Both the position numbers and the translations under genes were made by a program. A stretch of 64,000 nt of DNA. Origin: Saccharum officinarum (taxonomy: Eukaryota > Streptophyta > Magnoliopsida > Poales > Poaceae). The stretch spans positions 66,541,737-66,605,736 of the forward strand of contig CM036170.1 in the NCBI GenBank assembly GCA_020631735.1, read 5' to 3'. Shown piece after piece: positions 12,243-26,024 of the stretch. The notes beneath the pieces were generated by a model that was not told the DNA's origin, ran no database searches, and saw only the letters and a program-made list of their open reading frames with translations. Position 1 is the stretch's first letter. Every line of letters begins with the position of its first letter.

Positions 12243-15200
12243 TGAAAGGACCTTGATATCGCCTAGAGGGGGGTGAATAGGCCTGTTTAAAATAAATTCG
12301 AGTAGAAGTTAAACTCTAGTGTGGCACTGCCTCACTTGGGTGCGACAGTGCCTCAGTCCAGCTGTGGCACTGCCTCACCCCTACAGAGAGTTCAACACAG
12401 ACCAAACTTGGTAGAGATGTGCTAGAGATGTCCAGTGACAAATTCGCCAAGTACCTGCACTCACAAACACTTACAACCAAGTAGATCGAGTAGAACACAA
12501 ATAATGCAATTCAAAACATAAAGGCACAAGACACAAGATTTATTCCGTGGTTCAGCTCGCCACCAAGACTTAAGGCTTAGGGCTTTGCAACCCTTCCTCG
12601 TTCTCAAGTCAAGAGAGTTAACTCTTGAGATGAGAGGTGATTCCACTAGTTGCAAGAGGATGATTACAAACTTTCACGCTGCTCACCACAAGCACAGGAG
12701 CTTGCCATGCGACGCCTAGCCATCTAGGAGGCTTCACCTCCAAGAGTAACAAATGCACAATGAAGATTGACGAAGCCCGACAAGTGCTAAAGGTTTGGTT
12801 TGCTCTCTTTTGCTTAATCTCTCAGCCCAACACTTAATCACTCACTAAGAACTTCACTCTCACAAAGAGAGAGATGGGGAGAGTTCTTAAATGGCTTTGG
12901 AAAGGTTAGAAGTGGTCTGAGCATCAGCAGCCACACCAGGAGGCATGAATGGGTATATTTATAGCCATCCCATGCAAACTAGCCGTTGAAACTAAAAAAC
13001 TAGCCGTTATGATATCCCTAGTTATTAGGACCGGACCGGACCAGCGGTTCGACCGGTAAAAGACCGAACCAGAGAGTATAGCGGTCCGGTTCACTTAAAA
13101 GACCGTCCATGTAATCGGACCGATAAAAACCAGTTGAACCGGCCCATTTTTTACGGAACCGGTGAACCGGCCGGTTCCATCTGAACCATCCCGGTCTGGG
13201 AATCTCGTCTGGTGGTGCCCGTGACGCTGCCTCCTGGTATTCCGCGTGAGCAACTGGCACTGGGCCCAGGCTTGTCTGCTAGAGTGCTACTATCGCCTGT
13301 CGGCCTGTGTTTGAGCGTGATGTGTGCGTCTGTATAGTACTTGCCTGCCAGGCTCCGTGCTTCATGTTTTTGTTGTTGACTTTGGATTTTTTTAATTTCA
13401 AAATTTAATAACTTTTTCATTCTAGCTCTAAAATATATAAATAATATATTTATTTTTATTATCTCGACGAGCTCTCCACAATGGTACAATTTATCTCAGC
13501 ATTGAGATTATTTTCCAACAGTGAATATTTGAATTAATATTTAAATCTGGTCTATCTTGCTATGATGCATTATGAAATGTTGTCATTTCTTATCTTTTAA
13601 TTAACAATTAGATTATTTGAGTTAAGAACCGTCAACAGACAAATGTTGATTTTGGAGCACATGTTGTGGACTTGTGGCTAGATTATTTCAAAGATAGTTA
13701 TATAACTATGCTTTATTAGCTTATTTGTATATATGCTCAATAATATGTTGCTAATTTGAATTAAGAACATGTCGTTCCATATATACATATGTATGAATCT
13801 TATAGTTGTGCAATTAAATTTGTGTTGTTTATCATCTATCAATTGTTAATTATAGCATATATATATACCGGTTCAAACTTTTTGTGGCCGGTTCAATTCA
13901 TCCGGTCCAAAACAATTGAACCGGCGGTTCAACCGGTTCTAAACGGTTGGACTAGTGAACCAGTGAACCGACGTTTCGCCGGTTCGATCTCCGGTCCGGT
14001 CCTAATAACTTTGATGATATCTAAGGTGTGACACTGCTGCACTTGACGCATGGCACTGCCTCAAAAATTCACGGCACTGCCGCAGCTCCCTGAAACAGCA
14101 CAGGTCATCTCACGGAAAACGCAATAACTTTTTACTCCGAACTCCGTTTTCAGTGATCTTAGACTTTCCAGAAAACTTGTTTCGAAGGCTATCCAACCCA
14201 GCATAGAACAAGCTCCAAGATCAACTAGTGTAGGTGCAGTGCTAAGTATTTTCTCTTATGTTAGCACTTGGGTTCGGTTAGTTTGAGCACTTGAGACTTG
14301 TCTAAGATTCGTGTTGCATCCCCCTTGATAGTACGACATACCTATACTCAAAATCAAGAGAATATAACAATTTCAACCACTTGAGTCTTCAATGTCTTTA
14401 TATGCCATTTCTTCTCAATATCGCTTCATGAGGGGTTGCAATCAACTTTGTCTCCTCTCTTTGAGCAAATATACCTTGAGCATGTGACTTGAACAATTTC
14501 AACACATGTGAGTTCAATCCATGGCTTCAAGTCACTTTCACTAATGATTTGATCCTCAACATAATATGACTCCTCATAGCTTGATTAGTTCCTTGACTCA
14601 ATGCAAGTATTCTCTTCTTCACCTTAGCCATGATACCTCGGTCCTCAAGCCATCACTTGCCCTTCACCTTCGCTTAGTCCCTCAAAGCCCTTTCCTTACT
14701 ATCTTCACCTTATCAAGCCATACTCAAGTCACATCATATTAAGAATCTATTAAAAAAACTATTTCTTCAATATTGTGATCCTTGCATGAATATCTTCTAG
14801 ATACGAATGTTGAGATCAATCAAGCTTCAGTTGGATTCACATAGATTGAGATATTATGAATCAACATCAATATGGTCATGCCAATTCACAATTCCTTGTA
14901 TCCTCTTCATTTTGGGTTGACACTCTTAACACTCACTTCAATATCTATCTTTATACTTCTAGCTTGATCAAATCAATGCAGTGATTTTCTAAATCTTTAT
15001 CCATACAAGCAAACCAACATAGAGATTGATTATATCCATATGAGTTGTGTCCTTTATCATTTAACCTTTGATTGGTATTTCTTCACTTATGTATTCTTGA
15101 TTCATTCTTTAACCTTGATCAAAGCTAATTCACTATCAAACTCTTTTTTTGCTCATGTAAAGCAAGCCATTATTGAGACCAATCCAAAATCATCAACTCA

Positions 15201-15549
15201 TGTCTCATTTGCTATTTGCCAAGTATGCTTGCTTTCTCTTGATAATATGATATCCCACAACATAGAAGCCATTTCATCAATTCCATTTGCATTGTTGTCT
15301 TCTTCTTGAACTAAATTGTTTCCATAACCTTCCAACACAACAATACTCAATTTTGGCCTTTATTTCAACACTATGTGGAATACCATCAAGCTTGCCTTCT
15401 TGTTAAACTTTTGATACATCTTGTTATGCAATATTCATGTGTATGCAATATACTTAATTTCCTGTTCAACACTTAGCAAACTTGTTAGACCATTAGTTGT
15501 GTTGTCATTAAATTCACCAAAACTCACTAAAGGGCTAGATGCACTTTCA
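12243..15549 (-). repeat. 3' LTR of the gag-only element, carrying a hAT MITE
   Basis: Matches 33893-36152 along its length apart from the 997-bp MITE at 13017-14013 and small indels; identity looks around 90-93% by eye. Repeated words GTGGCACTGCCTCA occur near both edges of the LTR body (12320-12390 and 14025-14090). Confidence 0.85.
13017..14013. mobile_element. Non-autonomous hAT element, 997 bp
   Basis: The termini are perfect 21-bp inverted repeats (AGTTATTAGGACCGGACCGG plus one base). An exact 8-bp duplication ATGATATC flanks it at 13009-13016 and 14014-14021, and the other LTR copy shows the empty site. Subterminal regions are packed with CCGGTTC/GAACCGG words, and the interior is AT-rich and non-coding. 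A hAT transposase supplied in trans is expected to recognise the ends. Confidence 0.88.
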
Positions 15550-17461
15550 ATCTCCCATTTTTGGTGATTGATGACAACACAATTAAAGCTTACAAGAGAT
15601 TGATAAATGATAAGATTTTGAATCCTATGATATAGTGAGCTCCTCCTAAATGTGTGCATAGAATGAAATTTCAAATTTTGGCCTCAAATGCCAAATGCAC
15701 ATATTCAAGATGAAGTGTGGGAAGTCTTCTATATCTTAGCATCCGTGGGGTGCAAGGTGTCATCATGATAAACGTGATGCTCATGGCAGTTCATGCACTC
15801 AAGAAGTTTCTGAAGCTGTCATGTGCGGCACTTCTGCGAATAAGCGTGACATTGCCACACAGTGGCAGTCAGAGAAAATAAACAATACACCATTCAGGGC
15901 ATGAACATCACACACTAGCATATATGGTCCTTATCAAGAGCATCAATTTAAACTATCCTTGCACACACCACACAACAAAATTAAAAAATCTTATATGCCT
16001 CTCTTTTACCCCTTTAAATCCATCATTCTCTCCTCCCTTACACTCTCCCCCAATATTTCTCCCCCTTTGGCATTAAACTCCAAAAAGGATCTCTCCACCA
16101 AAAAGAAGAAATAATGGTAGACAAGTGAGGACAAGAGGTAGGTAAAAGTTTAGCATATAGGATTTCTCTTCTGAGTTTTCTACCAAATAAAGTATGCAAC
16201 ATGTTAAGTCAAGATTCTTGAGAAGTCAGCATATTTGGGTCATACCTCACTTAGATGACACTTTTAACATGAGACTGACTCATGCCATCACCACAAGAGA
16301 TATCAACCAAATATCTAAATAATTCTCTAATCGTCACCACAAGAACAAACTCATGGTGCGACTCAAAATATTGCATACACATGCACACACTAGCATGTAA
16401 GGGCCTAGATGCACAAAGGTAGTACAAGAGTTCATGGAGCGATATACTTTTGTTCTAAGCCTCATAATCTCCGCCATGATCATGAAATTTTGAATTTAGT
16501 GCTTTGATGGGCTTGGTATAATGCAAAAAGACTTAATTTGTGTCCATCTCTCTTGATCATAGGAGATATCACAAGCTTGTGTTTGATTTCAATTGAAAGT
16601 CCATTTCTAGCTCTTGTTGTCATTTTGAGATACTAATTGAAGACATATTTCTTGATATACCAAATTAAAAGATTATCCACAAATACCAATTGAAATATGA
16701 TCTTCACAATTTTGACACCAATTGTCACAAGCTGATGCCAATTGGAATGGATTCTTGTATCTCATGATGTCACCTAGGGAATGCTCATAAAGACAAGAGA
16801 TAACATTAAATTACACAAGCTCTAGTCTCACAACTAGTGACCATTTTAGATGTGGAAGTCATGTAGATCACTAATTGTAAGACCTCATAACATAGACTAA
16901 ATTCTCCTTTTTGACAGTGCATACATTTATATGTGGAAGGCAAGAACATATGCACTTTTGGCCAATTAAGTACAAATAAGGGAATTTAAACTATATTATG
17001 GAGAGTAGCTATCTAAGAGATAAAAATGCAATCCAAATGAATATGAGAGATAGCTTTACCAATTTGGATTAAGCTAATGTAGCATACCCATGAGAAACTC
17101 ATTCTCATCAAGAGACTACACAAATTCACTAGAAGAAAAGGTTAGTCTCAAAAGACACAAGACATAGAATGAGCTCCTCCTTAATATGTGCATCAAGTAC
17201 TCGAATTACTTGTGAAATGCACTTGAATCAATTTAAGAGTCAAGACGAGTTCATCCTATATCTCGATCAAGGCATGATAAATTTACAACAATTGAAATTA
17301 TGCTAAGGAAACATAAGCTTTTAGAAGTAGACAAAAGAAGGCATCAATTATCTATGCCTTGGTGAGGATCCACAAATACCATATATATAAGTGATTTGAG
17401 AGTACTACAAGAAGGAGAAGGTAAGCATGTTTTATTTTCAAAACTTATGCAAAAACTCCAA
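15550..17461 (-). other. Non-coding interior of the gag-only element next to its 3' LTR
   Basis: The purine tract lies directly against the LTR. The rest is AT-rich with no long open frame. A pair GTGCGGCACTTCTGC..GTGACATTGCCACA near 15825-15870 echoes the words of the LTR. Confidence 0.6.
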
Positions 17462-17466
17462 TTGAC

Positions 17467-18919
17467 TTGACTGAAGGAAGAAGATGATCTATTTCAAGCT
17501 GTTCCATTCTTCAACCACCCAAAGTTTCATGGTAGACACAATGAATCCCATAGTGCTTGTATGGCTAGGAATGGTTTTATATTGATGTCTTATCCTAAGG
17601 ATATGATTAGAGTGATCCATTCTTTTCTCAAGGACAAGTAAAAGCCTAAGTGTGGGGAGGGGGTTTGTTGATGGTAGTTAACAACCATCATGAACCGTTA
17701 ACTCAAAATAACTGCATAAAAGGAATCACCAACATAGAATAGGGGTTAAACTGATAGAATTCCATGAGTTTTGGTGAATCTATGTTTTGAAGGGATTAAA
17801 CAGGAAAAGAGTCAAAGATGACCCACATGTCGGACTAAAAAGCATATTCTACGTGAGAACAAAGTCAAGAAGATTCTAGACAACACGAGAAGGTGAGCCA
17901 CCAAAGGGGGGCCCACCTGGCATTCACCCAGGTCAGCCGAACCCACCCTAGGTCGGCCGACCTAGGTGGGTCCCACCTGTCAGCCTCCTACACAAGTCGG
18001 TTCTCCACCGTCTTACGGTTTTCATCTTTGTCGTTGATTGAAGTCGGTTTGATCCGAGGGCTTTGGTTCATTCCACTGGTCTATATAAACAGGACCCTAC
18101 CCCCTAGGTCAGAGCATCCTCATCCTAGGTGGAAATCTCATGCCTCCTCTATAATCAAGAAACCCTAGATAGGATCAAGAGCCAAGCATTCAAGAAGAGA
18201 TTAGTCTTGTAGTCTTTCAAAGATTAGGACTAGTCTTATTTAGAAATAGAGATATAGAGTATTGGAGAAGAGTTTGGAGGAGTAGCCGACCTGTCGATGG
18301 CTTCTCTATGGCTTGTAGCTGTGGGATCAAGTTCCATTGGAGCTTGCTTCTGAGATTTCTTTGGTATTCAACTTCTAATTCAAGTAAGTAACATTGTTAT
18401 TATTATTCTTTCAGTTTGCGACTCTTTTTGAGTACTTTAATCTTGGTAGCTCCTTGATTGAAGTAGTAATCCTAGTGTAAGCATGGTGCTTAGACTCGGT
18501 TGCTCATAGATGCACCCTACTTTCTAGATCGATGGTAGCTCACGAGGGTGACTTTATAGCCTCGTTGAATCTTCCATAGTCCACCTCCTGTTTGTAAGAT
18601 AAGTAGGACCTGGTTGCTAAGAAAAACATCCTCTACTGGTGTCTTTTATTAAGTAATCTCCCCATTAGAACAATCATAGCATAGCTTGCGAAGCTTAGAA
18701 CTAGAGACCTTAGTGATCTTCTCTATATCCCTATCTTCTCCGTCCTTGTTGTTGCTCAGGGGTTAAGTTTAGACTTAGTTTCTCACATGTTTTTCCTGTG
18801 GTAAAATATAAATAACGATACTCTAGAATACTCTCAGGCAAAGTGCTACATCGGTATAATATCTGTGGCCTTACGGATAACCTTATTTTCTTGTGTACAT
18901 TTAATTCATACCAACAACA
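17467..18919 (+). repeat. Plus-strand piece of an Athila-like element: internal end, purine tract and LTR
   Basis: About 200 bp of internal sequence (open on the plus strand, ..DDLFQAVPFFNHPKFHGRHN.., stop near 17640) is followed by the tract GTGTGGGGAGGGGG. An LTR follows at 17666-18916 or 18919, running TGTTGATGGTAG..ACCAACA. That is the order internal end, purine tract, 3' LTR on the plus strand. The neighbouring gag-pro and its LTR lie on the minus strand, and the two LTRs are only loosely alike, so this piece comes from a different copy or subfamily. Confidence 0.6.
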
Positions 18920-18944
18920 GGACTAGGTAGGAGAGAATACTTAC

Positions 18945-21650
18945 TTATCAGGTGCATCATCTAATCTCAGTGATGAAGACTCAGATGACTGCTCCTCTTG
19001 TGACAGTGATAATGTTACCTTCTCTTTCCATACCTGTTTGGTCTGTGGGCTTGACTTTGGCGGAGTATCTTCTTTGGTGGGTGCTTTAGGCTCTTCATCG
19101 TTCCATCAGGGTTGAAACTGGTCCTTCACCACTTCTACTTCATAGTCCCCCCATCCATTCTTAGGGAGTTGATTCTCTTGTCGGCGATATGATTGACATC
19201 TCCACCTGGAGCGGGTCTTCTTCGGCTGCTCATAAGTACTATAACTATTAAAGTAACAGCGTATCTTTTCTCTAGGGAACTGGAAGTGAATTTATCCAGA
19301 TCCAACTTAGATGACTGCATTGGTAGTGTTGAGGAAGGGTCTTCCCAGGATGATGGGTGAATCATCTTCTTCTTCCTTGGCCAAGATCATGAAGTTAGCG
19401 GGGGTGTAGTGATCTTGAATCTTGACCATTATGTCCTTTGCTATGCCCTGCGGGAATTGGATTGATTGGTCCACCATCTGTAGCTACATATATGTCATGT
19501 ACAAAGGTTCATTACCAAATAAGTATTCATAAGTTACTTTGAACATTATGTTGACACCTGATCCAATGTTGCAGAAGGTCTAATGAAAGATCTTTTGACC
19601 GATGGTACACTCGATCATTGGTACGCCAGGATCATCCTTCTTCTCAAGGAATGGTGGAGCGAGGAGGTGGTCGTACTCTGATTGGATTATGTTGATCATG
19701 TTGACAGTCTCTTCAGGTGACTAGCTGGTCTTGTTCTTCCTTCTTTTGTTCTTCTTCTTCTTGGCCACTTCTGTTGTCTCTTCAGGCACGTATGCCTTCT
19801 GTGGATGAGCAAGAGAATATAGGATGTGTTCTTTGAATGAAAACTTCTCCTTCTTATCCTTGATGGTGAAATAGATCTTGGAACTGTCCGCATAGATGAT
19901 GGTCTTTGCGGTGCTTAGGAAAGGTCAGCCCAAAATGATGGGTGCTCTCTCATCTCCTCCTGTTTCCAGAACTACAAAGTCTACAGGAACATATGATTGT
20001 CCCACTCAAATGATGGCATCTTCTAGAATTCCTTTGGGGTAGCAAAGTCCTGCAAACGCATATTTGTGTACAACAAAGGATCTCCAAGAATCTTATCATA
20101 GATTACCTTAGGTATGATGTTGACACTTGCTCTGAAGTCACAGACAGCTTCTTGGAAGATGTGACGTCCAATGGAGATAGGAATGATGGGTCTCCCTAGA
20201 TCACCTTTCTTGTCGGGAAGGGTGTAATCAATCCACCTTTCCTCTGACGGTTGAGTGTAGTAGAAAGCTACATTGTAGATATCGACAAGATTTGCATTTT
20301 CTAAATCTTTTGGCTGCCCCAGAATCTTACCTTTATCGGATGGAGGAACAACAGCTGCCAGCTGAGCTATTTGTGATTTTATCATTTTATTAAAGCTATG
20401 TTGGTTCTTAATGGCAGAAGCAACATTATCCATTCTAGTACTTATGTTCTCTAGAATTTTATCATTGGAAGCTATCTTTTTAGACATCTAATCCATAAGT
20501 CTAGATTGAACAACAACTAATTCTCCCAAAGTTGGTTGATTGAAATTGTTGTAATTATTACCTTAAAAGTTACCTTGGTAGTTATCTCAGTAGTTCGGCC
20601 TCTGTTGCTAATTCCATCCTTGATTCTGTTGAGGATGATAGTTGCTATTGTTGATATAGTTCACATCCTCTTATGTTTCAGGACAATTGTTTCCTGAATG
20701 TCTAGTGTCTCCACATACTTCACAAGTCATGCGAGAATCATTGATGTGCATGACTTCTTTCTTCTCACTAACCCGGTCTTCAGGCTTCTTCATCAGCAGA
20801 TCTATCTTAGCAGACATCATGTCTACCTCCTTGAGTTGATGCATACCTCCACCTCTCTTATGAGTCTGAGTACGTTCTTTATTCCAGCTTTGGTTGGAGG
20901 CCATCTTCTCAACAAGGGATGTTGCATCTCTGATGGTGAGTGACAAGAAAGCGTCTCCAGCAGTAGCATCCATTGTCTCACGAGTGCTAGTGGTCAGCCC
21001 GTGGTAGAAGGTCTGCATGAGTAGCCAATTCTCCATCCCATGATAAGGACATTATGATATGTAGTCTTGAAAACATTCCCATGCCTCAGGGATAGATTCA
21101 TCATATTGTTGCTAAAATCTTGAGATTCTCCCACGTAGAGCATTGGTCTTGCCTATAGGAAAGAACTTGGCCAGAAAGGCGGTGGAGCAGATATCTCATA
21201 TAGTATTCTTGTCTTTGTTGGCGTAGAACTACTGCTTAGCCTTCCCCAAGAGTGAGAAAGGGAAAAGGCAGAGTAAAATAGCATCTTTGGTTACTCCCTT
21301 GATAGTGAAGGTGCTGCGGATCTTCAAAAAGTATTAGAGATGTGTACTTACATCTTCATGTGCCTTCCAAGAAAACTGGTTAGCTTGCACCAAATTGATG
21401 AGCGTAGGCTTAAGTTCGAATCCATTCTCTCCAACATCAGTTTTAGGTCCAGTGCGGATGTTGGAGCAGAGAATTCGCAAAGAGTCTTGTTGGCCATGGC
21501 CTCAAATTTTGGTGTTAAGCTCCCTCTTATTCGGTTGTCCTTCGACTGTAGAACTAGAACTTTCTTGAGTTTAGCTCTAATTCTCATCAGTAATGCTTCT
21601 AGATTGTCAACGAAGTTTGTTGGGAGGTCAAAACCAATCATACATTACCC
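18945..21650 (-). pseudogene. Athila-like gag with two protease-like segments
   Basis: Gag starts near 21641 (MIGFDLPTNFVDN). The capsid-like part (WLLMQTFYHGLTTSTRETMDATAGDAF) is followed by one CCHC zinc knuckle CEVCGDTRHSGNNC at about 20710. Two protease-like segments follow. The first, 20487-20023, has CDFRASVNIIP where DLGA is expected. The second, about 19650-19330, has CNIGSGVNIM and ILGRPFLNT. Both catalytic motifs are degenerate. Stops and frame changes occur throughout. The reading ends SSESSSLRLDDAPDK with a stop at about 18945. Confidence 0.7.
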
Positions 21651-21987
21651 TGTATAAGATACACAAGTAAACAAAACAAGTGTAATCCTATTTGAGCAGA
21701 GGTCAATGGTTATTTCAATCACATCAAACAATATAAGTTTATCAATACTTCCTATGCTAGCTACCTTAACCGGCAATATCGCCAGAAATATTTGTTGGTA
21801 TTTATTAACTCCTCACTTATTTTAGTAGCCACTTATTAATTACCTACATCTCTAGTAGTACTTGAACTAGGTTGTCATCCCCAGTGATGGTGCCAGAAAT
21901 GTTTGTTGGTACTATCTAGCATTACTACAAGAATAATACTAAACAGATGTTTATCATTTTATGTGACTAGAAAGAATATAAAGATAT

Positions 21988-24900
21988 TGTAACAGAACCG
22001 ACCAATTATACGAAATTAAGTAAGAAAATCACCCGCCGAAGTAGATAATTTAACAAACTTAAGCCCGTATAACCCGGTAGTCCGTGAAACCACGACGGAT
22101 TTCAAACTAACCAACATACAAACCAAGATCGTACAAGTTTAGCAGCCACAGTCACATAATACATAAAGTTCGCAACAACATTGAAATACATCAGAGTTTA
22201 AAACATAAAGTTATTACAAACCAAGTTCATAATAAAGTAGCGGAAGCAAATAGTTTAAAACCACACCCACACGTTTAGTTCAGATACCGTGCCAGATGAT
22301 AGTCATGTCTAACAAAAGCATCAGGTAAGACGTACGGAGCGACCATGCCCTTGGTCCTAGTTGTCGCCCATCGCAGGGTACAGACAGTTGATGCAATATT
22401 CATAGTACATCTGGTCATCTACAATAACAATGGAAACAACGCCCTGAGTACGAGAAAGTACTCAGCTAGACTTACCCGACTTAAACTAAAATAAAGTGAC
22501 ACCAAGGAGTATGCAAGGCTTTCTTTTAGGGGACTAGCTGACTCATTTGCGAAAGAGCAATAAGTTAACATAATGAACCATTTAAGTACTTTGCATCATC
22601 TTTATTATAACCTAACAGTCTAGGTAAGCACCTATGTTATAGCAATCACTTGATTAACCATTAACATCCAGTTACCAACTTAGATTTAGCATTTTCAACA
22701 TCATCCACATAACCATCAGTGTTCCATCATCATTACCATGATGTTGTAACTCGAGTCAAGTGCTCACTATTCAGGAGCGATGGCGATTCGAATTGATTCC
22801 TAACCAGCTGTGGATTTATTCCCCACACAAACCACACTCACCGATCAAGTGAGCTACAGATCACCAATGATACTATTCAGGTAAACGTCGCGAGTTAACA
22901 ATCATAGACCACAATACCTAGGGGCCTCCCGACTGCCAGGAATCAAGACCCAGCCTGCCCTTAGGCTCACTCTTCGCGCCCTCATCATACCTCCTTCAGC
23001 ACCAGTCTGTTAGATCGAGTTTATCCTGGCCTGAATTGTGTCACTAGCTTCGCGTCGAAAGGTACGTTATTCAGCCAGCTAAATGTGAGGCATGCATTCA
23101 ACATAACAAGAGGGACGAGCAACACAGATGGAAAACTACGAGCACCCCAAAACCCTGTATGGTTGCCTCCAACTATTCCGTCCGGTCTCCAATTATCCAT
23201 CAACACTTGGTTATTTTCAGGAGATCATCCATTCCATAGCTAAAGTATTCCAGTAACCACCTATAATTGCACGTGACAGGAAATCATCGTCTGCTACCGG
23301 TCTAAGCAGGGCTAAGCAGTTATTCAATCCTAAACCTAACGGGTATAAGGATATAACAATGTAGACAAGGATAATATTAGATGCATCAACAGTTTCACTC
23401 AACTCCTATAACTTAATGCAACAATATATAAAACTCATATATAATTGATTGCTTTTATAAAGTAGGAGACTTAAAATGCTCTGAGGCTTGCCTCGCTCGA
23501 ATGAACTCGGACGGTGGTCTAGACACTCTTGTAGTTCATCAATGACGTCCTCTTCGGCCTGCACCTCCTGTGCGGGCTCTTCCTGCGGGACTTCCTCGAC
23601 TGCTTCCGGCTTGGCTGCTACCGATTCCTCCTGCGATCCTGCTATGATACATAAGTGTAAGTGATTATGCAAGTGGTGCATCAGATGAGATGACATATGA
23701 TGATCGTGATTGCATGCAATGTAGATGGACACACTTAGATTAATTGGACCGAATAGATGTAAAACTCTTCTACTAGGTAGTCAACACCATTCATGAACAT
23801 GTACCACAAGGACATGTCATCTACTACATTCTCTTCTACTACTAACCACCATTAGCTACCGCTAACTACCATTTAGCCATAACACAAACTACACTTCATC
23901 ATCACAACTATACTAACATGCCAAGTCATACCAGCAAGTCAAAATACTTCAAAGATACACCAAAGTGTACAAAATAAACTAATCATGCAATAAGACTCCT
24001 ATTTTTCTTTCACTTTAATCTAGGGCTACAACATCAACATATATTGTTGGTGCTCAGAAAAATATAAGAAAATTACAGTGGCTTTATCATACTATAAGTA
24101 GCCTACCATAAAATTTTTATTGCATTTGGATAGATAAAACAGCCTACACAAAAATGACAAGCTATGATGGATAAATGAGCATGAAAATACTTTGTACTGT
24201 CAAAAGTATCAAACAACAGATTTAGTATTTTTTCCATGTTTTATACAACATAAAAAAATGTAGAAAAAGTTTCACATATATGTATTACACAAATTTTTAG
24301 CTCTACCAATTTTACAAGAAATGGCAAATAAATGCACCAAAAATAGATAGCTATATTTTTCTATAGAACCTACCTGACATATATTTTTCATAGAAGGCGC
24401 ATCACATTACTAGACTAATAAAACAAGTTTCACATTTTTCTGACCTATATTCCATTTATTATGCATTTTCCAAGAAAATAGCATTTACAAGAATTAAATA
24501 AAGCTATATATAAAAGTATCACAAAATCCACATGCAATATTTTTATATTGTAGATCTATTCATAAGAAGTCTACCAAAATTTGTCTCATGCAATTTGGAT
24601 CTAAAATGAGCAAACTATGAAATTTTGAAGCCTTTACAACATTTTCTGAAATTCATTTCTTAAAAACCCTTTTAAAACTGGTCCTGGAAACGCTACGCGC
24701 ACCCCGCTCTGGTCCCCAGACCCGGCCTCTGGACACTGCCGCTAGGCCCTACAACCCCACTGGTCAGTGGCACCGAGGCAGGGGAGAGGCTCCGCCGGCC
24801 GGAGCTCACCGACGGCGAGCCCTCCGGTGGCATAGGTGGCACCGGCATGCTCGGGGCGCCGAGTCGCACCAACTGGTGCTTCGGCTTGGCCGGGTGGCTC

Positions 24901-26024
24901 ACCGGAGCAAGCATGCCAGCGAGCATGGTGCACGGCGACACTGCTGCCCGGTGGCCACGCCGTTCTAGGGCACGACAAGGGGGTCGGAGTGGCACTGGAG
25001 CTCCACCACTGCGAGGCGAAGTCGGCGCGCGCGAAAGGGGAGAAGAAGGAGGGGCGGAGAGGGGGAGTCCAAGGAGCGGAGCTCTCCGGTGAGCTCGGCC
25101 AGGCTCCGATAAGTGATTCTTATGGACGGGGGCCTTTCCACGGCAAGCCATGGCGAGCGTGGGATGCATGAGGTGGAGGCGGTGCTTGGGCCGGGATGCA
25201 GGGCTAGCGGTGAGTGGTGGTGGCCAGGACGGCCAACTTCGGCGTGGCACGTGCGGTGCTATGGCGGAGGCGAGCGCGCACCTGCTCTGCTACTACTGGT
25301 GAGAGGATGGAGTGGAGGAGTGAGCGAGTGAGGCAGGGCGAGCCGGGGCATGGGTGAAGGCGAGCGCGGGCTGTGGGGGGCCCGCCGGAGCACCACCCGA
25401 CCGGCATCGCCGGCGTACTGCCGCCATGCGGTGGCCGTGGCCTGAGCACGGTCAGGGCGGCCGACGTCCGCGTGCGGGAGCGGGAGCGGGGCGGAGGCGG
25501 GCCAGGTCGGCTTCGGCCATGGGCCGAGATAGGAGGGGCGCGGCCCGTTAAGGCAAGAAATTCATTTTTTTCATTTTCTTTTATGCAAATAGCACCAAAT
25601 TTCTCTTTTCACAAGTTGACCCAAAAATAAAAGTTGTTCTAAAAATTGTGATATTTAACTTTGCCAAAAGAAGCATAGTAAAAAAACCCAATAGATTTTG
25701 AAATAGAGATTTAAAGTCAATTTAAATCAAAACTCTATTTTTCTAGGTTATTTTTAATAGCAAAATTTGAGAAAATTTTGAATACCAACCTTGCTCCAAA
25801 TTGTTTGCTACACATTACTAGGTTGTTTATTTACTCAAACAAGCACATACAAGTCCTAACAAGCATCAATGAAATTTTAAATCTACTGAAACAACATCTT
25901 ACAACATGCATGTTTGGATAACCAGTTTCAAATCTATATTTCATGTGATGCTTAACAATGAATGATTATGCTTATGCACATGATTTGCAAATGCTAATGC
26001 ACGCTTAACACCAGGGGCGTTACA
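21988..26024. mobile_element. Solo LTR of about 4 kb
   Basis: It starts TGTAACAG and ends GGGGCGTTACA, with imperfect 5-bp flanks GATAT and TATAT. It interrupts the Athila-like LTR, whose two halves join across it. It has no primer site or purine tract inside, so it is a single LTR left by recombination. Most is AT-rich, but 24690-25550 is strongly GC-rich and open in several frames on both strands without a recognisable product. LTRs this long are known from large non-autonomous (LARD-type) elements; assignment to one is inference. Confidence 0.65.

Noticed and set aside
17893..18168. 91-codon plus-strand frame
   Set aside because: Lies wholly inside the Athila-like LTR and has no family match by eye.
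24693..25250. Long minus-strand open frame of 185 codons, Pro/Arg/Ser-rich
   Set aside because: It lies in the GC-rich island of a solo LTR, overlaps open frames on the other strand and has no recognisable domain.
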